A stretch of DNA of 64,000 nt from Streptococcus equi subsp. equi (GCA_900637675.1 LR134389.1:1240001-1304000); one strand, 5' to 3'. Shown: positions 43,064 to 53,264, numbered from the stretch's first letter. Program-made: numbers and translations. Notes: a model not told the origin generated them from the letters alone.

Positions 43064-44931
43064 TTATTCTTCTAATTCGCTTAGGTAATCAAAGCGCTCA
43101 TAGGCTTCAAGCAGCTCAAGATTCCGCTGATCCAGCTCCTTTTGATATTGTGCCAATTGGTCGTAATCACTTGCCGCTCTGAGCATTTGCTCCTCAATAG
43201 TAGCTATTTGTTGCTCGATAGCAGCTAGCTTTTCTTCAATAGCTGCCCATTCCTTTTTCTCAAGATAGGACATTCTCTTTTTAGAGGTGACCTGATGGTC
43301 AGTGCCAGCTTTTTGCTCACTGACAGCAGGCTCTATGACCTCTGCTTCAAAAGCCTTTTCATCTAAATAGTCGCTATAGTTACCATAGTATTCTCTGATA
43401 GCTCCATGCTCAAAAGCCAATACTTTTGTTGCAACCTTATCCAAGAAATACCGATCATGACTCACTGTAATGACCGGACCAGCAAATTGAGCTAAAAAAT
43501 GCTCCAACACTGTCAAGGTTGCAATATCCAAATCATTGGTCGGCTCATCCAGCAGCAGGACGTTGGGCTTTTCGATCAAGAGCTTTAGCAAATACAGTCT
43601 TTTTTCTCCCCGCCTGATAGCTTAGCGATTAAGGAGCCATGACTAGAACGCGGAAAAAGAAATTGCTCCAAAAGCTCACTGATGCTAGTGGTGCCAACAC
43701 TGGTCTTGACCTCATCTGCCACCTCCTGCAAATAGCTAATCACGCGCTTGCTGCCGTCCATATCCTTGATTTGCTGTGAAAAATAACCAATACGGATCGT
43801 CTCGCCAATCTCTAGCTGACCAGCTGTTGGTTTTAAGTCACCAGTCATCAAGCTAAGCAGGGTGGTCTTTCCAGCACCGTTAGCTCCAACAATGCCGATA
43901 CGGTCCTTATTTTGAATGATCAGGTTAAAATGCTCAATAATGGCCTGATCACCATAAGCAAAGGAAACCTCCTTGAAATTAATGACCTTCTTGCCAATAC
44001 GACTGGCTTCAAAGGCCATATCTAATTGATCTATAGGCCTTTCCTGATGAAGGTCCTTTTTTAACTGTTCAAAGCGGTTAATTCTGGCCTGCTGCTTGGT
44101 CGCACGCGCCTGTGGCTGTGTCCTCATCCAAGCCAGCTCCTGTTTATAGAGCTGCTTTTTCTTATGCAAATGAGCTGCTTCGCGCTCGTCTTGCTCAGCC
44201 TTCAGACGCACATAATCCTGGTAATTGCCCTGATATTCAGTCACATGAGCCTTATCCAATTCAAAGATACGTGTGGCTATACTATCCAAAAAATAGCGAT
44301 CATGTGTAATAAATAGAACAGTCCTTTTAGAGGTCCTTAAGTAATGACTTAACCAAGCGATGGTATCAATATCCAAATGATTGGTCGGCTCATCTAGCAG
44401 CAACAAATCACTGGCTCCAAGCAAGACCTGAGCCAGCTGTACCCGACGTCTCATACCACCGGACAGGTCACCCACTCTCTGATCCAGATTGACAATACCA
44501 AGCTTTGATAAGACCGTCTTAACCTCACTTTCGATCGACCAAACATCTAATCGATCCATCTCAGTCATCACCTCTGCTAGCTTTTCCTGATTGCTATCTG
44601 AATAGTCAGCCATCAACAGCTCATATTGGCGAATCAGCTGCATTTCCTTTAATTCTAGGGACAGAACAGTATCTAAAACAGACTGATCATCATCAAAGTC
44701 CGGCTCCTGTGTTAAATAAGATATACGATAGTCATTTGCCTTTGAAAAAGGTGAGCGGTCACCATCAAAGCCCACTTTTTCAGAAATAACATCAAGCAAG
44801 GTTGTTTTTCCTGTCCCATTGACACCAATAATGCCAATGCGATCACCAGCATGAATAATAAAGGAAATATCCTGAAAAACGGTCTTATCTCCAACAGACT
44901 TCGTCAGATGTTCAACGATAAAATCACTCAT
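43064..44931 (-). pseudogene. ABC-F family ATPase, one-base frameshift
   Basis: Two ATPase domains in one soluble protein without membrane helices, the ABC-F pattern of ribosome-associated translation factors. Domain 1: GVNGTGKTTLL, LSGGMRRRVQLAQVL, LLLLDEPTNHLD. The linker is Lys/Gln rich (KQLYKQELAWMRTQPQARATKQQARI). Domain 2: GANGAGKTTLLSLM, then LSGGEKK where an A6 run near 43600 drops one base. Adding it continues RLYLLKLLIEKPNVLLLDEPTNDLD and a C-terminal coiled coil, for a total of 622 residues. Its closest well-known relatives are EttA/Uup-type proteins; resistance-type ABC-F is less likely given the Uup-like tail. The start overlaps the cca gene. Confidence 0.85.
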
Positions 44932-46138
44932 TTAGTAGTTCCCTTCTAACAAAAGCCTCAATGTGTTCTCTTTGATTGACGAGACGCCCCTCTACAATGG
45001 CCTGCTCAATCTGATTTAAAAGCATTCCCAGCTGTGGTCCTGGCTTCATTCCAAGCTCACGAATCAGATAAGAGCCATTGACCACAATATCATGCTTATC
45101 ATGGATCGTCAGCTCCTGATACAAGCTCTCAACACGCTTGGCCTCACTGACCAAGCCCTGTGCCTGTCGTAAATCGTCAACGAGTAAAGCCAAGTCCTTG
45201 CCAAACGAGTAAATATCCCATTTTTCTAGCTGTCTTTCTTGGCGAATCTGATAAAGAGAGGCCATCATCGTAACCCTACGCTGAAAATCATTAGAGGTTT
45301 TCCAAGCCTTTAAAAAGGCTTTAGGCTGATCAAGCTCCAGCATAACCAGCAAATAGGCCCAAGCCTGATGATTGTCCTGAAACACATAATCCGCTGCTAA
45401 GGTTTTCAGGTACTTTTGCAGGGCTTCTTCCTTGCCCACTAAGCCTGGCAAATAGTTAAAGGCCTGACATGCCACCATAGCTAAGATACCTTTACGCCAT
45501 TTTGGGGCCATTAAAAGCTTATCAAGCTCAATAAAAGAGCGCTCAATAGAAATCTTCTCCAGCAAGGGAGCATGGCTTTTCATTGCTTCAAAGGTCTCAG
45601 CCTCAATATCAAAATCTAAGCTGGCAGCAAACCGAAAGCCTCGCATAATCCGCAGGGCATCCTCCTCAAAGCGCTCCTGAGGCCTTCCAACAGCTCTTAG
45701 AAGCTTATGCTTTAGGTCCTCTAAGCCATTAAAGATATCAATAACCTGTCCGTCCTCATCTAAGGCAAGAGCATTGACAGTAAAATCCCTTCGTTTTAAA
45801 TCCTCTTCCAAGGACCGAACAAAGGATACCTGACTAGGGCGCCTATAATCCACATAAACGTCCTCAGTTCGAAACGTTGTGATCTCATATTCACTGCCAT
45901 TTTCTAAAACAAGCACTGTGCCATGCTCAATCCCAACATCAATTGTTCTTAAGAAAATAGCCTTTGTCTCCTCTGGATAGCAGCTAGCAGCTATATCAAC
46001 ATCATGAATAGGCCTGTTTAATAAGCTATCCCTCACACTTCCACCAACAAAATAGGCCTCAAAGCCAGCCTGCTTGATTTTTTTCACTATTGGTAAAGCC
46101 TTCTGAAATTCAGAAGGCATTGTCATTAATGTTATCAT
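44924..46138 (-). CDS. cca: CCA tRNA nucleotidyltransferase
   Basis: 404 residues, bacterial class II type. The head domain has [22 protein letters not shown] (catalytic DxD), then [36 protein letters not shown] and the nucleotide-specifying [17 protein letters not shown]. The enzyme adds CCA to tRNA 3' ends. The gene overlaps the ABC-F gene by 8 bases and the two are likely co-transcribed. ATG 46138 is used, though MTMPSEFQ a few codons later is also a possible start. Confidence 0.95.
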   Translation of the reverse strand: MITLMTMPSEFQKALPIVKKIKQAGFEAYFVGGSVRDSLLNRPIHDVDIAASCYPEETKAIFLRTIDVGIEHGTVLVLENGSEYEITTFRTEDVYVDYRRPSQVSFVRSLEEDLKRRDFTVNALALDEDGQVIDIFNGLEDLKHKLLRAVGRPQERFEEDALRIMRGFRFAASLDFDIEAETFEAMKSHAPLLEKISIERSFIELDKLLMAPKWRKGILAMVACQAFNYLPGLVGKEEALQKYLKTLAADYVFQDNHQAWAYLLVMLELDQPKAFLKAWKTSNDFQRRVTMMASLYQIRQERQLEKWDIYSFGKDLALLVDDLRQAQGLVSEAKRVESLYQELTIHDKHDIVVNGSYLIRELGMKPGPQLGMLLNQIEQAIVEGRLVNQREHIEAFVRRELLNE

Positions 46139-46234
46139 GTTTTAATCTACCACCTAAAAGCTCCTAGAGCCTTGTCATATGCTTCCCGTTAAAGGCTGTC
46201 ATATCAAGCTCAGATTGGTCATGGGCAAGCCTCT

Positions 46235-47083
46235 TTAGACAAGAGGCGTTATGCCAAAGGCAACAGCTCCTTCTCCAAGATGGGCTGCAATCACTGCACC
46301 AAAATGAACCTCCTCAACAGGGCAGGTATAGCCATTATCCAACAAGAGCTGCTTTAAGATATCAGCCTTATCCTGCGCTCTAGCATGGATAATTGATACC
46401 TCGTACTGACCACTAGCTGTCAATTCCTTTAAGATATCAACCAAGCGCTTCATGGCCTTTTTTTCCGTTCTAACCTTTTCATAGACGACAATCTTTCCTT
46501 CACTATCAAAGCGAAGAATTGGCTTGATGCTGAGCAAATTTCCCAGCAAAGCAGAACCGTTTGATAAGCGTCCTCCCTTGACCAAATGATTCAAATCATC
46601 AACCATGATAAAGGCTGTGGTTCCAGCGATTTGCTCTTCTAGCTTATCCATAATCTCTGCAAAGCTCAAGCCTTGCTGAGACCACTCTAAAGCATTTCTA
46701 ACCATGCTGCCTAATGGTGCTGAGGTGATTTTACTATCTGGAAAAGCAATGGTCAACTCAGGGTGCTCCTCGATGAGAAATTGAATATTTTGCCAAAATC
46801 CTGAAATACCACTAGCCAAGAACAAGCCAATCACATGAGTATAGTGCTCAGTTGACAGACGCCCTAGTAAATCATCTAATTCAGAGAGGCTGGGCTGACT
46901 GGTTTTTGGCAGCTCTTGAGATTCTCTCATGCTTTGGTAAAAGGCTTCAATGGTCAGGTTTTGTCCTTCGACATAGCTTTGACCATCTATGATTACAGGT
47001 ATGTCTAATACAAAAATATCGGCATGCTCCGCTAACTGCTCTGGAAGGTGAGCTGTATTATCAGTTATTATTGCTAACTTCAT
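46235..47083 (-). CDS. DegV family fatty-acid-binding protein
   Basis: 282 residues. The N-terminal MKLAIITDNTAHLP and VLDIPVIIDGQSY, the SQPS motif (TSQPSLSELD) that contacts the lipid carboxylate, and the SGISGFWQN and LVKGGRLSNGSALLGNLLSIKPIL stretches identify DegV. These proteins deliver exogenous fatty acids to FakA kinase (FakB role). The start overlaps the stop of the DUF1149 gene by one base, so they form an operon. Confidence 0.9.
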   Translation of the reverse strand: MKLAIITDNTAHLPEQLAEHADIFVLDIPVIIDGQSYVEGQNLTIEAFYQSMRESQELPKTSQPSLSELDDLLGRLSTEHYTHVIGLFLASGISGFWQNIQFLIEEHPELTIAFPDSKITSAPLGSMVRNALEWSQQGLSFAEIMDKLEEQIAGTTAFIMVDDLNHLVKGGRLSNGSALLGNLLSIKPILRFDSEGKIVVYEKVRTEKKAMKRLVDILKELTASGQYEVSIIHARAQDKADILKQLLLDNGYTCPVEEVHFGAVIAAHLGEGAVAFGITPLV

Positions 47084-47463
47084 TAACTTTTAAACTCCAA
47101 ATTAATACCAGGACGATCCAAGGCAATTTCTGTCACTTCGTAGGTCAAGCGCTTCACCATGTCTAATAATGGAGCAGCCAAGGATTCGACCTCCTCTTGT
47201 GTAAATTCACTAGGCTTATCCACCAAGCGTCCTAAAATACGAACCATCTGTGAAATCACACCACTAATCACAAACTCTTCCTTGACAATGACAAATTGTA
47301 AAACAGAAACAATAGCCGTCTCTTTATTTTCCACATCTTTATTAATCAACTGAAAGGTTACTTCAAAGTTTGTTTCCGGTGTTCCATTTTCTTTTTCCCA
47401 TTCTAAATTTCTGGCGTCATAATGGTACTGATTGACAAATTCTTTTTCACGTACTAATTGCAT
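47083..47463 (-). CDS. DUF1149 family protein (SecB-like fold)
   Basis: 126 residues from ATG 47463, chosen because AAGGAGAACG lies just upstream. Conserved stretches FVNQYHYDARNLEWEKENG, ETNFEVTFQLI and a final LTYEVTEIALDRPGINLEF match the streptococcal DUF1149 family, which has a SecB-like fold. The function is not established. Followed directly by degV. Confidence 0.85.
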   Translation of the reverse strand: MQLVREKEFVNQYHYDARNLEWEKENGTPETNFEVTFQLINKDVENKETAIVSVLQFVIVKEEFVISGVISQMVRILGRLVDKPSEFTQEEVESLAAPLLDMVKRLTYEVTEIALDRPGINLEFKS

Positions 47464-47623
47464 GATTTCGTTCTCCTTAATGGCGATATGACCCATTATA
47501 GCATAGATTTGACGAATATTAAAGTAGACTTAAACCAGTATTTTGGATAATTTTTTTCCAGACCTTGTCACTTCAATAAATATAAACCTGCCTTCTATCA
47601 ACCAATCAATCTCCTACAACAAA

Positions 47624-47637
47624 AAAACACCCCAAGG
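47624..47637 (-). terminator. Distal half of a glucosaminidase terminator split by the IS element
   Basis: ACACCCCAAGG preceded by seven A (plus strand) is the 3' arm and T run of a terminator. Its 5' arm and loop are at 49,073-49,098 on the other side of the IS. Joining the two flanks and removing one AGG copy gives a 12-pair stem with a single G-U pair and a T7 run. Confidence 0.8.
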
Positions 47638-47667
47638 TGTACTGCCCCCAAAAAGTTGAACGAATAA

Positions 47668-48534
47668 TTATTGAAAGGATTTAGTTCTGTATTGAACAGG
47701 GCTAAGTCCTTTTAGTTTAGTTTTGATTCGTTTATTGTTGTAGTAAAAGATGTATTCAGTGATTGCTTGTTCGAGCTCATCCAGTGAGTGGTAGGATTTC
47801 TCAAAGCCATAGAACATCTCTGACTTTAAAATGCCAAAGAAGGATTCCATCATCCCATTATCAGGGCTGTTACCCTTGCGAGACATTGATGGACGAATGC
47901 CCTTTGATTCTAAAAAATGATGATAGGACTGATGCTGGTATTGCCACCCTTGGTCACTGTGAAGAATCGTTCCGTGATAGGATTGATCTGGAAAAGCCTT
48001 CTCAAGCATGGTTTGAACCTGTTTTAAGTCTGGAGACCTAGATAGTGTGAAATCAATAATCTCACTGTTGTAGCCATCAAGAACAGGCGCTAAATAAAGT
48101 TTTTCATCGTTGTTTGGTAAAGCAAACTCTGTCACATCGGTATAACATTTTTCATATGGCTTAGCAGCTTCAAACTGGCGTTGAATCAGATTATCAGCCT
48201 TCTTACCAGTCTCGCCTTTGTAAGAGGAATACCTGCGTTTACGACGAATTCGAGCAGCTAATCTCATCTCTTTCATCAAGCGTTGCACTTTCTTGTGATT
48301 GACGATAAACCCACGATTCTTGAGTTCTAAATGAATGCGACGGTAACCATAGTTTCCCTTATGCTCCTCATAAATCGCTTTGATTTCAGAGTTGATTGCT
48401 TCATCTTTATCTGACTTATCCAATTGCTTGACTTGATAATAATAGGTTGAACGAGCCATCTTAGCGATCTCAAGTAGGAGGTTTAATCGGAATCCTTCTT
48501 GGACCATCTCTCTAATTGTTTCTGCCTTTCTCAT
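47668..48534 (-). CDS. IS3-family transposase, OrfB (DDE integrase domain)
   Basis: 288 residues. The HTH_21 region ([41 protein letters not shown]) is followed by the retroviral-type integrase core. The DDE residues lie in [20 protein letters not shown] and [16 protein letters not shown]. The end [15 protein letters not shown] is typical of this group. ATG overlaps the orfA stop (ATGA), so coupling or frameshifting can give the fused transposase. Confidence 0.95.
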   Translation of the reverse strand: MRKAETIREMVQEGFRLNLLLEIAKMARSTYYYQVKQLDKSDKDEAINSEIKAIYEEHKGNYGYRRIHLELKNRGFIVNHKKVQRLMKEMRLAARIRRKRRYSSYKGETGKKADNLIQRQFEAAKPYEKCYTDVTEFALPNNDEKLYLAPVLDGYNSEIIDFTLSRSPDLKQVQTMLEKAFPDQSYHGTILHSDQGWQYQHQSYHHFLESKGIRPSMSRKGNSPDNGMMESFFGILKSEMFYGFEKSYHSLDELEQAITEYIFYYNNKRIKTKLKGLSPVQYRTKSFQ

Positions 48535-49019
48535 TCTCTGGCTTCGTCCTGTAAACGAAGCTCCCTCAACTTTTTTAGATAAGCATTCTCCGTTCTAAGG
48601 TATTCTAGCTCTTCCTGAAGGCGCTCTAGCTCTGTCATTTCTTCCCAAGTTTTCTTTGGTTTACGGCCCATCTTCGTTGGTCTCCCTCTTTGTTTCTCAA
48701 GAATAGTATACCCGTTTTTCTTGTATTGCGCTATCCAATTGGGAAGCATACCAGCATTTGGGAGAGCATACTCAAGAGAGACAGACAGTTGAGACTGACC
48801 TTCAAGAAGAACTTTATCAATTATTTCTTGTTTTAATTCTGGAGGATAATACTTATTTTTACCCTTTCTAACAATCTCAACTCCATATCTGTCCATAAGC
48901 TTTACCATGTATTTGAGATTAGAAACCTGAATATCATACTGTTGACCAATGCGGGAACAAGACATCCCATTTTTTCTTAGTTCATATATTCTTAATTTAT
49001 CATCGTAACTTAATTTCAT
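48531..49019 (-). CDS. IS3-family transposase, OrfA (helix-turn-helix)
   Basis: 162 residues from ATG 49019 ([39 protein letters not shown]). Two helix-turn-helix units of the IS150 kind are followed by a leucine-zipper-like end ([21 protein letters not shown]) for assembly with OrfB. The upstream codons that remain open to 49073 cross the terminal repeat and are not part of the protein. Confidence 0.9.
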   Translation of the reverse strand: MKLSYDDKLRIYELRKNGMSCSRIGQQYDIQVSNLKYMVKLMDRYGVEIVRKGKNKYYPPELKQEIIDKVLLEGQSQLSVSLEYALPNAGMLPNWIAQYKKNGYTILEKQRGRPTKMGRKPKKTWEEMTELERLQEELEYLRTENAYLKKLRELRLQDEARE

Positions 49020-49072
49020 ATAAAAAGCACCCCATTGGTAGATTTTCTGTCTAACTTTTGGGGTGCGGGTCA

Positions 49073-49098
49073 AGGCTAGAACTCAAGCCTTGGAGTGC
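49073..49098 (-). terminator. Proximal half of the split glucosaminidase terminator
   Basis: Minus-strand CACTCCAAGGCTTGAGTTCT carries the 5' arm and loop that pair with the bases at 47,624-47,637 in the uninterrupted site. It lies 19 bases after the glucosaminidase stop codon. Confidence 0.8.
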
Positions 49099-49117
49099 TA
49101 AGTCATTTTTCTATTCT

Positions 49118-49828
49118 TTAGTAGCCCATTCGTTGTGCCCATGCCTTATCAATAGCAAGGGTTTCAGTGTCTGTATAGCTCTTGCGATAAGGATTCCAGA
49201 CAGAGGTCAAAGGAGCCGCAGCAAGCGCTTCTTGCGCCTGATTATTTACTATATCATAGGCCGTTAGACCGTAGGTCTCAATGATGTTGTTTAATTTCCA
49301 GTTATAGCTAGTATCTGTAGCATACAAGCCTGTTAAAGCTGCTGTAGCGTCCTGATAAGACAAGGTATTTGACTTTCTAGCACCTGCATAAATATCTGAG
49401 CTAAGCAAATTAGTGTAATCATATAAGGAATCAGCCACTGTCGGATAAGCTCTAAAGGTTTGATCGATGTAGTAAGTATTTCCAGCCCCATCGTCTTCCC
49501 ATGTTGTCATCGTCACTGATGACCCATTATAAGCCCCTTTAATGCCAAAAAAATTATAATAAGGTGCTTGACTTAAAGCTGATTTACCGTTAGCTGACTC
49601 TAAAATAGCTTGAGCAATCATAACCGAAGCATACAAGTCTCTTTCTTGAGCAACAACACTAGCAGTTGCTCCAATCTCTTCAATAAAGGCTTGCGTTGAC
49701 GACGTTGACACAGTCTCTGCTGAGACATCTGATGTATTTTCTGACTGTCTAATTGAACTATAAACACCTAAGCAGGCTACTAGAACAAAAAGACTGATAA
49801 GTGTGAGCTTACCTTTCTTTTTTGCCAT
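49118..49828 (-). CDS. Secreted glucosaminidase (mannosyl-glycoprotein endo-beta-N-acetylglucosaminidase domain)
   Basis: 236 residues. Signal/anchor segment [19 protein letters not shown] is followed by a glucosaminidase domain of the FlgJ/LytG type: [51 protein letters not shown] with the catalytic Glu in ILESANG, then [31 protein letters not shown] and [19 protein letters not shown]. It cuts peptidoglycan glycan strands. It is a close paralogue of the gene at 54,215; the island between them separates the two. It corresponds to Mur1-type hydrolases next to the fru operon in S. pyogenes (from memory). Confidence 0.9.
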   Translation of the reverse strand: MAKKKGKLTLISLFVLVACLGVYSSIRQSENTSDVSAETVSTSSTQAFIEEIGATASVVAQERDLYASVMIAQAILESANGKSALSQAPYYNFFGIKGAYNGSSVTMTTWEDDGAGNTYYIDQTFRAYPTVADSLYDYTNLLSSDIYAGARKSNTLSYQDATAALTGLYATDTSYNWKLNNIIETYGLTAYDIVNNQAQEALAAAPLTSVWNPYRKSYTDTETLAIDKAWAQRMGY

Positions 49829-49854
49829 TTATCATTCCCTCTTTTTTGATAAAT

Positions 49855-50126
49855 AGATTATAGCACAGAATGCTCATAAAAAGACTTATCCACAAACAAT
49901 TTAATCATATTGATAACTTTTGTCTTTAAATCGAAATATTTTAATGTAAAGAAGGCTTACCAAGTCCATAAAGCGAAGGCTTTTCATAATCTTTTACGCC
50001 TTATTTGCTATATCGCCTTGTAATAGCTTCAATACCTTTGAAAGGTTATTACACCTACTATTGTTCTTTATGCCTGTCTGTTAAGTATTTTCCATTTAAC
50101 TGCCTTTATTTTTTAGGTAAAGAAAA
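49855..50126. other. Intergenic stretch with a coding-like remnant
   Basis: On the minus strand bases about 50,060-49,950 read PFKGIEAITRRYSK, a stop, then GVKDYEKPSLYGLGKPS. This looks like the tail of a lost mobile-element gene of unknown family. No complete gene is present. The bases just upstream of the glucosaminidase hold its promoter region. Confidence 0.35.
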
Positions 50127-50152
50127 AACAGTAAACCATTAATTTACTGTTT
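50127..50152 (-). terminator. Terminator of the DASS transporter gene
   Basis: AACAGTAAA pairs with TTTACTGTT with a short loop and A/T runs on both sides. A near copy lies at 52309-52338. Confidence 0.75.
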
Positions 50153-50273
50153 CTTAATTGATATTTAATATTTTCTTATAACTATTGATGTTAAATAAAT
50201 GAAAATATATCATTCTTGTTTACTACCAACTTCTAACTAGTATAGTACGAGGATATAATTAAATCTTCGTCTT

Positions 50274-51632
50274 TTACAACATTTTCCAATATAACGCTAG
50301 TGGTAACAACAATAATAATCCAATAGCTGATACAATCGAACAATATATTGTCATTCTTGCTTTTGATAAATTTTCATTTTGTAAAACCACCATCAAGGGT
50401 GGTGCCTGAAATGGGAAAAATACACTTGAAAAACCTATAACTTCAATATGACATAAAAATGTTTTTGAAACATTACTAACGCCTGAAATATTATCAATCA
50501 AAGGTGTAACTACTGCCGGAACACCCGGTAAAGTTACTATAAATCCTAATATAATACACAATACAACGAAAAAAGTTAAAACATTAAATGCACTTGCTGT
50601 TTCCAAAGAAACAATATTGATTAAATGCACAGCAATGACATTTGCAAGTCCTGAAGATTTTGCTATATTCCCTAAACTTATGATTCCAGCTACATAAAAA
50701 AATGGCTCAAAATTTATTTTTCTTAAAGGTTGCTTTTCCATAAAATTTGAATTTGGTAACATTACAATCAAGGCAGTTGCCATTCCTGTCCAACCGGTTG
50801 GTACTTTATGAATATGTTCTGTCATCCAGAAAGACAGAGTTATAAATAACAAAACTATTAACAATTTCTGCTCTTTTGTTATGTCAATGGCTTTTTTGGA
50901 CACGCAAATCGAATCTTTACATCTTCTATAAAATAACCGCATTGTAAAATATAAAATCAATATTTTTCCAACTCCTAAAATAGGGAAGTACAAGAGAAAG
51001 TATCTGCTATAGGATATATTTATGGAGTAAAGACTTAAAATTGCTCCAGTAAAAACATTATTTGGAACATTGGAAGGTAATACATAAAATGCAGGTATAT
51101 AGGTTGCTAAAACCCCTGACATAACAATTCCTTCCCATTCCTTACTTCCTTTTTCATAACCTAATTCTAAAGATAGGGCATTTAGAATAGGTAAAAGCAA
51201 AACTACTCTACCCATTGCTGATGGCATCAAAAAAATTAGTACCACTCCTAGCAAAATCGTCCCAAATAACACTTTAGAATATTTCCCCATGCACACCGGA
51301 ATAAAAAATCTCGCAAGTAATCTATCAAGTTCAGTATGCTTTACTGCCGCCCCTATAATAACACCTGAAATAACAAGCCATGCTGCACCTGAAGTTATCC
51401 CTGATAAGATGACTTGCTTCTCAGCTATATTCCCTATCATACAAGCTGTCATAAATAAAATGCTTGTATACCATGCAGGAATTATATTGCTTGCCAAAAG
51501 GAAGATAGATATAAGAATCAAAATAAAAACTTTCTCTATATTTGAAATAAATGGTAGTACAGATACAAACAACGGTAACATTGTAAATATCCACTTTATA
51601 TGATTATTCCTAATTCCAGATTTTAAAATCAT
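50274..51632 (-). CDS. DASS/SLC13-type anion (dicarboxylate or citrate) transporter
   Basis: 452 residues with about eleven hydrophobic segments. The divalent anion:Na+ symporter family is suggested by SGITSGAAWLVISGVIIGAAVKHTELDRLLA, LMPSAMGRVVLLLPILNALSLELGY, and the second repeat GIISLGNIAKSSGLANVIAVHLI followed by TLPGVPAVVTPLIDNI and SVFFPFQAPPLMVVL. The substrate cannot be told. It is AT-rich, unlike the chromosome on either side, and follows a relaxase remnant, so it travelled with a mobile element. The start is uncertain: GGAGGT sits better before an ATG eight bases upstream that is in another frame, which may mean another one-base error. Confidence 0.8.
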   Translation of the reverse strand: MILKSGIRNNHIKWIFTMLPLFVSVLPFISNIEKVFILILISIFLLASNIIPAWYTSILFMTACMIGNIAEKQVILSGITSGAAWLVISGVIIGAAVKHTELDRLLARFFIPVCMGKYSKVLFGTILLGVVLIFLMPSAMGRVVLLLPILNALSLELGYEKGSKEWEGIVMSGVLATYIPAFYVLPSNVPNNVFTGAILSLYSINISYSRYFLLYFPILGVGKILILYFTMRLFYRRCKDSICVSKKAIDITKEQKLLIVLLFITLSFWMTEHIHKVPTGWTGMATALIVMLPNSNFMEKQPLRKINFEPFFYVAGIISLGNIAKSSGLANVIAVHLINIVSLETASAFNVLTFFVVLCIILGFIVTLPGVPAVVTPLIDNISGVSNVSKTFLCHIEVIGFSSVFFPFQAPPLMVVLQNENLSKARMTIYCSIVSAIGLLLLLPLALYWKML

Positions 51633-51695
51633 CCTCCATTTTTGACCTCCAACTCTAATTTATTTCATAGTATTATACCATATTTATTTTCATTT

Positions 51696-52020
51696 TATAG
51701 GTCTACCTCTTGCTTCTTTGTCTGTGTTAATCGCTTTTCTTGTTTTTATAACTGCTCTATACAAGTCTTAACTTTTTCTGCCTGTTTAATTTTTTCTCGT
51801 ATCTCTAATATTTTATTGTGTAAGCTCTTTTTTTCTTTCTTCATATTGGCGACTTCCGATTTTCATTTGCTAATGACTAAGGTCTTGCTTTCGCCCAAAT
51901 GCTCTTTTAGATATTTCTTGGCACTCTCAAATAAAATAATCTCTGCTGTATCAACGTTAGCTGATATGCCCTCTGCAAGAGCCTTCGGAGAACGCACGCA
52001 CCTGTTGAGGTGTATATGTA
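51696..52020 (-). pseudogene. C-terminal fragment of a MobA/MobL-type ICE relaxase
   Basis: On the minus strand the frame reads ISANVDTAEIILFESAKKYLKEHLGESKTLVISK, then a TGA where Trp would be expected, KSEVANMKKEKKSLHNKILEIREKIKQAEKVKTCIEQL, a TAA, and KQEKRLTQTKKQEVDL before a final TAA. The YLKEHLGxxKTLxxSKW...LxxEKxxLxxxxxxLxxxxxxxExIxxxxxxLL pattern is that of the tail of Tn1549-type relaxases. Only the last 100 or so codons remain, with at least two nonsense changes. It is therefore a fossil of an older element. Confidence 0.6.
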
Positions 52021-52039
52021 CACTCTTGTAAACAAGGGA

Positions 52040-52270
52040 CTATTCCTCTGTGTCCGTTGCTTCCTCTTGCACTTCTATGTTTTCTTCTGTTTGTTCTCTT
52101 TTCTCTATGATTTTTAGGATTTTTTGATTGACTGCTCCCTTTTCATAAAGGCGTCTATCTCTCTTTTTTCTCTCTTCCTGTTTCGACTGAATGATGGGCT
52201 TTTTTCTTTTGTTTTGTAACTGCTTGATTTCTCCATCTGTCATTAAAATTTTTTCATCTATGTTTTTCAT
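52040..52270 (-). CDS. Small DUF3847-like mobile-element protein
   Basis: 76 residues, highly charged (MTDGEIKQLQNKRKKPIIQSKQEERKKRDRRLYEKGAV). The KxEERKKRxxRLxExGA motif resembles DUF3847 proteins that are encoded just before the relaxase gene in Tn1549-like ICEs. Its place directly upstream of the relaxase remnant supports this. The C terminus is acidic and may be shortened. Confidence 0.6.
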   Translation of the reverse strand: MKNIDEKILMTDGEIKQLQNKRKKPIIQSKQEERKKRDRRLYEKGAVNQKILKIIEKREQTEENIEVQEEATDTEE

Positions 52271-52308
52271 TTTCTATTTTCCTCTCTTTCTGTTTTGAGC
52301 AACAAAAA

Positions 52309-52338
52309 AACAGTAAACCATTTTTTTGATTTACTGTT
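52309..52338 (-). terminator. Terminator of the HTH/membrane-protein pair
   Basis: AACAGTAAA pairs with TTTACTGTT, with T runs on both strands. It lies about 25 bases beyond the stop of the membrane protein gene. It is almost the same as the stem-loop at 50127. Confidence 0.75.
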
Positions 52339-52363
52339 TTCTAATAAATATTATCTTAGTTAT

Positions 52364-52807
52364 CTATTCTACTTTTCGTAAATATAAATGATAAATCCAT
52401 GATACGATACCACTTATCAAAACAACTCCAATTATAGAAAACCCAGAAACTTTGTTTAAATAGCCCATAAAAACTAGAAGAAAAAAAACTATTCCCAGTA
52501 AAGTTGTTTGAATCACATATCCTACCATATTAGCCTTAGCTGTTATTAAGGACTCTCTTTCATCGGTTTCATTTATCCAATCTTGTTTTTTACCTGAAAT
52601 TGAAAATACCCATATTCCACTAACACACAGAAGAATAGCAACAACGAGAAAGCCTACCCATGCAATATCCATTCTTGGAAATACCTGTAAAATATCTTTT
52701 TTAAAAAATAATATGCAAGCAATCAAGGCAAAAAGTATTCCAGTAGCAATAACTATAATAGCTAACTTTCTTGCCATAACCATCTCTTTTTTTATATTTC
52801 TTTTCAT
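52364..52807 (-). CDS. Four-helix membrane protein paired with an HTH regulator (DUF2178-like)
   Basis: About 147 residues from ATG 52807, chosen for AGGAGGAAT upstream. Four hydrophobic helices: LAIIVIATGILFALIACILFF, IAWVGFLVVAILLCVSGIWVF, MVGYVIQTTLLGIVFFLLVFMG and FSIIGVVLISGIVSWIYHLYL. A cytoplasmic loop contains NETDERESLITAKA, a motif common in small membrane proteins encoded with Xre-type regulators. Its function is not known. The regulator gene ends 4 bases before this start. Confidence 0.7.
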   Translation of the reverse strand: MKRNIKKEMVMARKLAIIVIATGILFALIACILFFKKDILQVFPRMDIAWVGFLVVAILLCVSGIWVFSISGKKQDWINETDERESLITAKANMVGYVIQTTLLGIVFFLLVFMGYLNKVSGFSIIGVVLISGIVSWIYHLYLRKVE

Positions 52808-52811
52808 TTTT

Positions 52812-53009
52812 TTATTCCTCCTCGTATATAAAGATATCTTCAATGCTTAAACTAAAATACTTAGCAATTTTAAAAGCTAAAATAATGGAAGGATTATACC
52901 TTCCGTTTTCTAAAGAACCAATTGTCTGCCTTGATACTTCAAGAATAGATGCTAACTCTTCCTGTGTTATTCCATTTTCTTTTCTGATTTCCTCAAGTCT
53001 ATTTTTCAC
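52812..53009 (-). CDS. Small Xre/YozG-like HTH transcriptional regulator
   Basis: 65 residues from a GTG at 53009 with AGGAGG nine bases upstream; the longer open frame has no ribosome binding site. The helix-turn-helix is complete: VKNRLEEIRKENGITQEELASILEVSRQTIGSLENGRYNPSIILAFKIAKYF, ending LSIEDIFIYEEE. Such minimal regulators usually control themselves and the membrane protein encoded next. Confidence 0.9.
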   Translation of the reverse strand: MKNRLEEIRKENGITQEELASILEVSRQTIGSLENGRYNPSIILAFKIAKYFSLSIEDIFIYEEE

Positions 53010-53264
53010 ATTTAATGACCTCCTGCAACAATGACAAGCTAACTTTACATATAGTATAATGTTTTTTAGAGAAAATGGCAAGTATACTTTCCATAAAATC
53101 GTTTCCTTATAGGTCTAGCCCTTACTTTTTTACATGTACGACTCCTCTATATCTGCATTTTCCTCTTATACTTCTGTCTGTTGATGAGCACTTGCTTCTC
53201 TTTGTGATGATATCTTTACTATGCTTTTCATTTTTGGGATTTTTATCTTAATTTTGAGTAGTCA
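53010..53264. other. Intergenic AT-rich stretch
   Basis: No gene. On the minus strand a short frame (KMKSIVKISSQREASAHQQTEV, stop) ends in AGACCTATAA, close to the end of the relaxase remnant at 51,696. It may be a second scrap of the same kind of element. Confidence 0.35.

Larger units (their letters stand above)
47638..49072 (-). mobile_element. Complete IS3-family insertion sequence (1,435 bp, IS150-like group)
   Basis: The imperfect terminal repeats are TGTACTGCCCCCAAAAAGTT on the left and, as complement on the right, TGACCCGCACCCCAAAAGTT. A three-base target duplication AGG flanks it (47635-47637 and 49073-49075). It encodes orfA and orfB. Near the right end an internal palindrome (GCACCCCA...TGGGGTGC with a T run) can stop outside transcription from entering the transposase genes. 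A remnant of the same family lies at 29139 and an end-like copy at 37330. Confidence 0.9.

Noticed and set aside
43064..44931. ABC-F gene as an antibiotic resistance determinant (Msr/Vga/Lsa type)
   Set aside because: It is embedded in a core gene string next to cca and has a Uup-like C-terminal coiled coil, so a housekeeping ABC-F is more likely.
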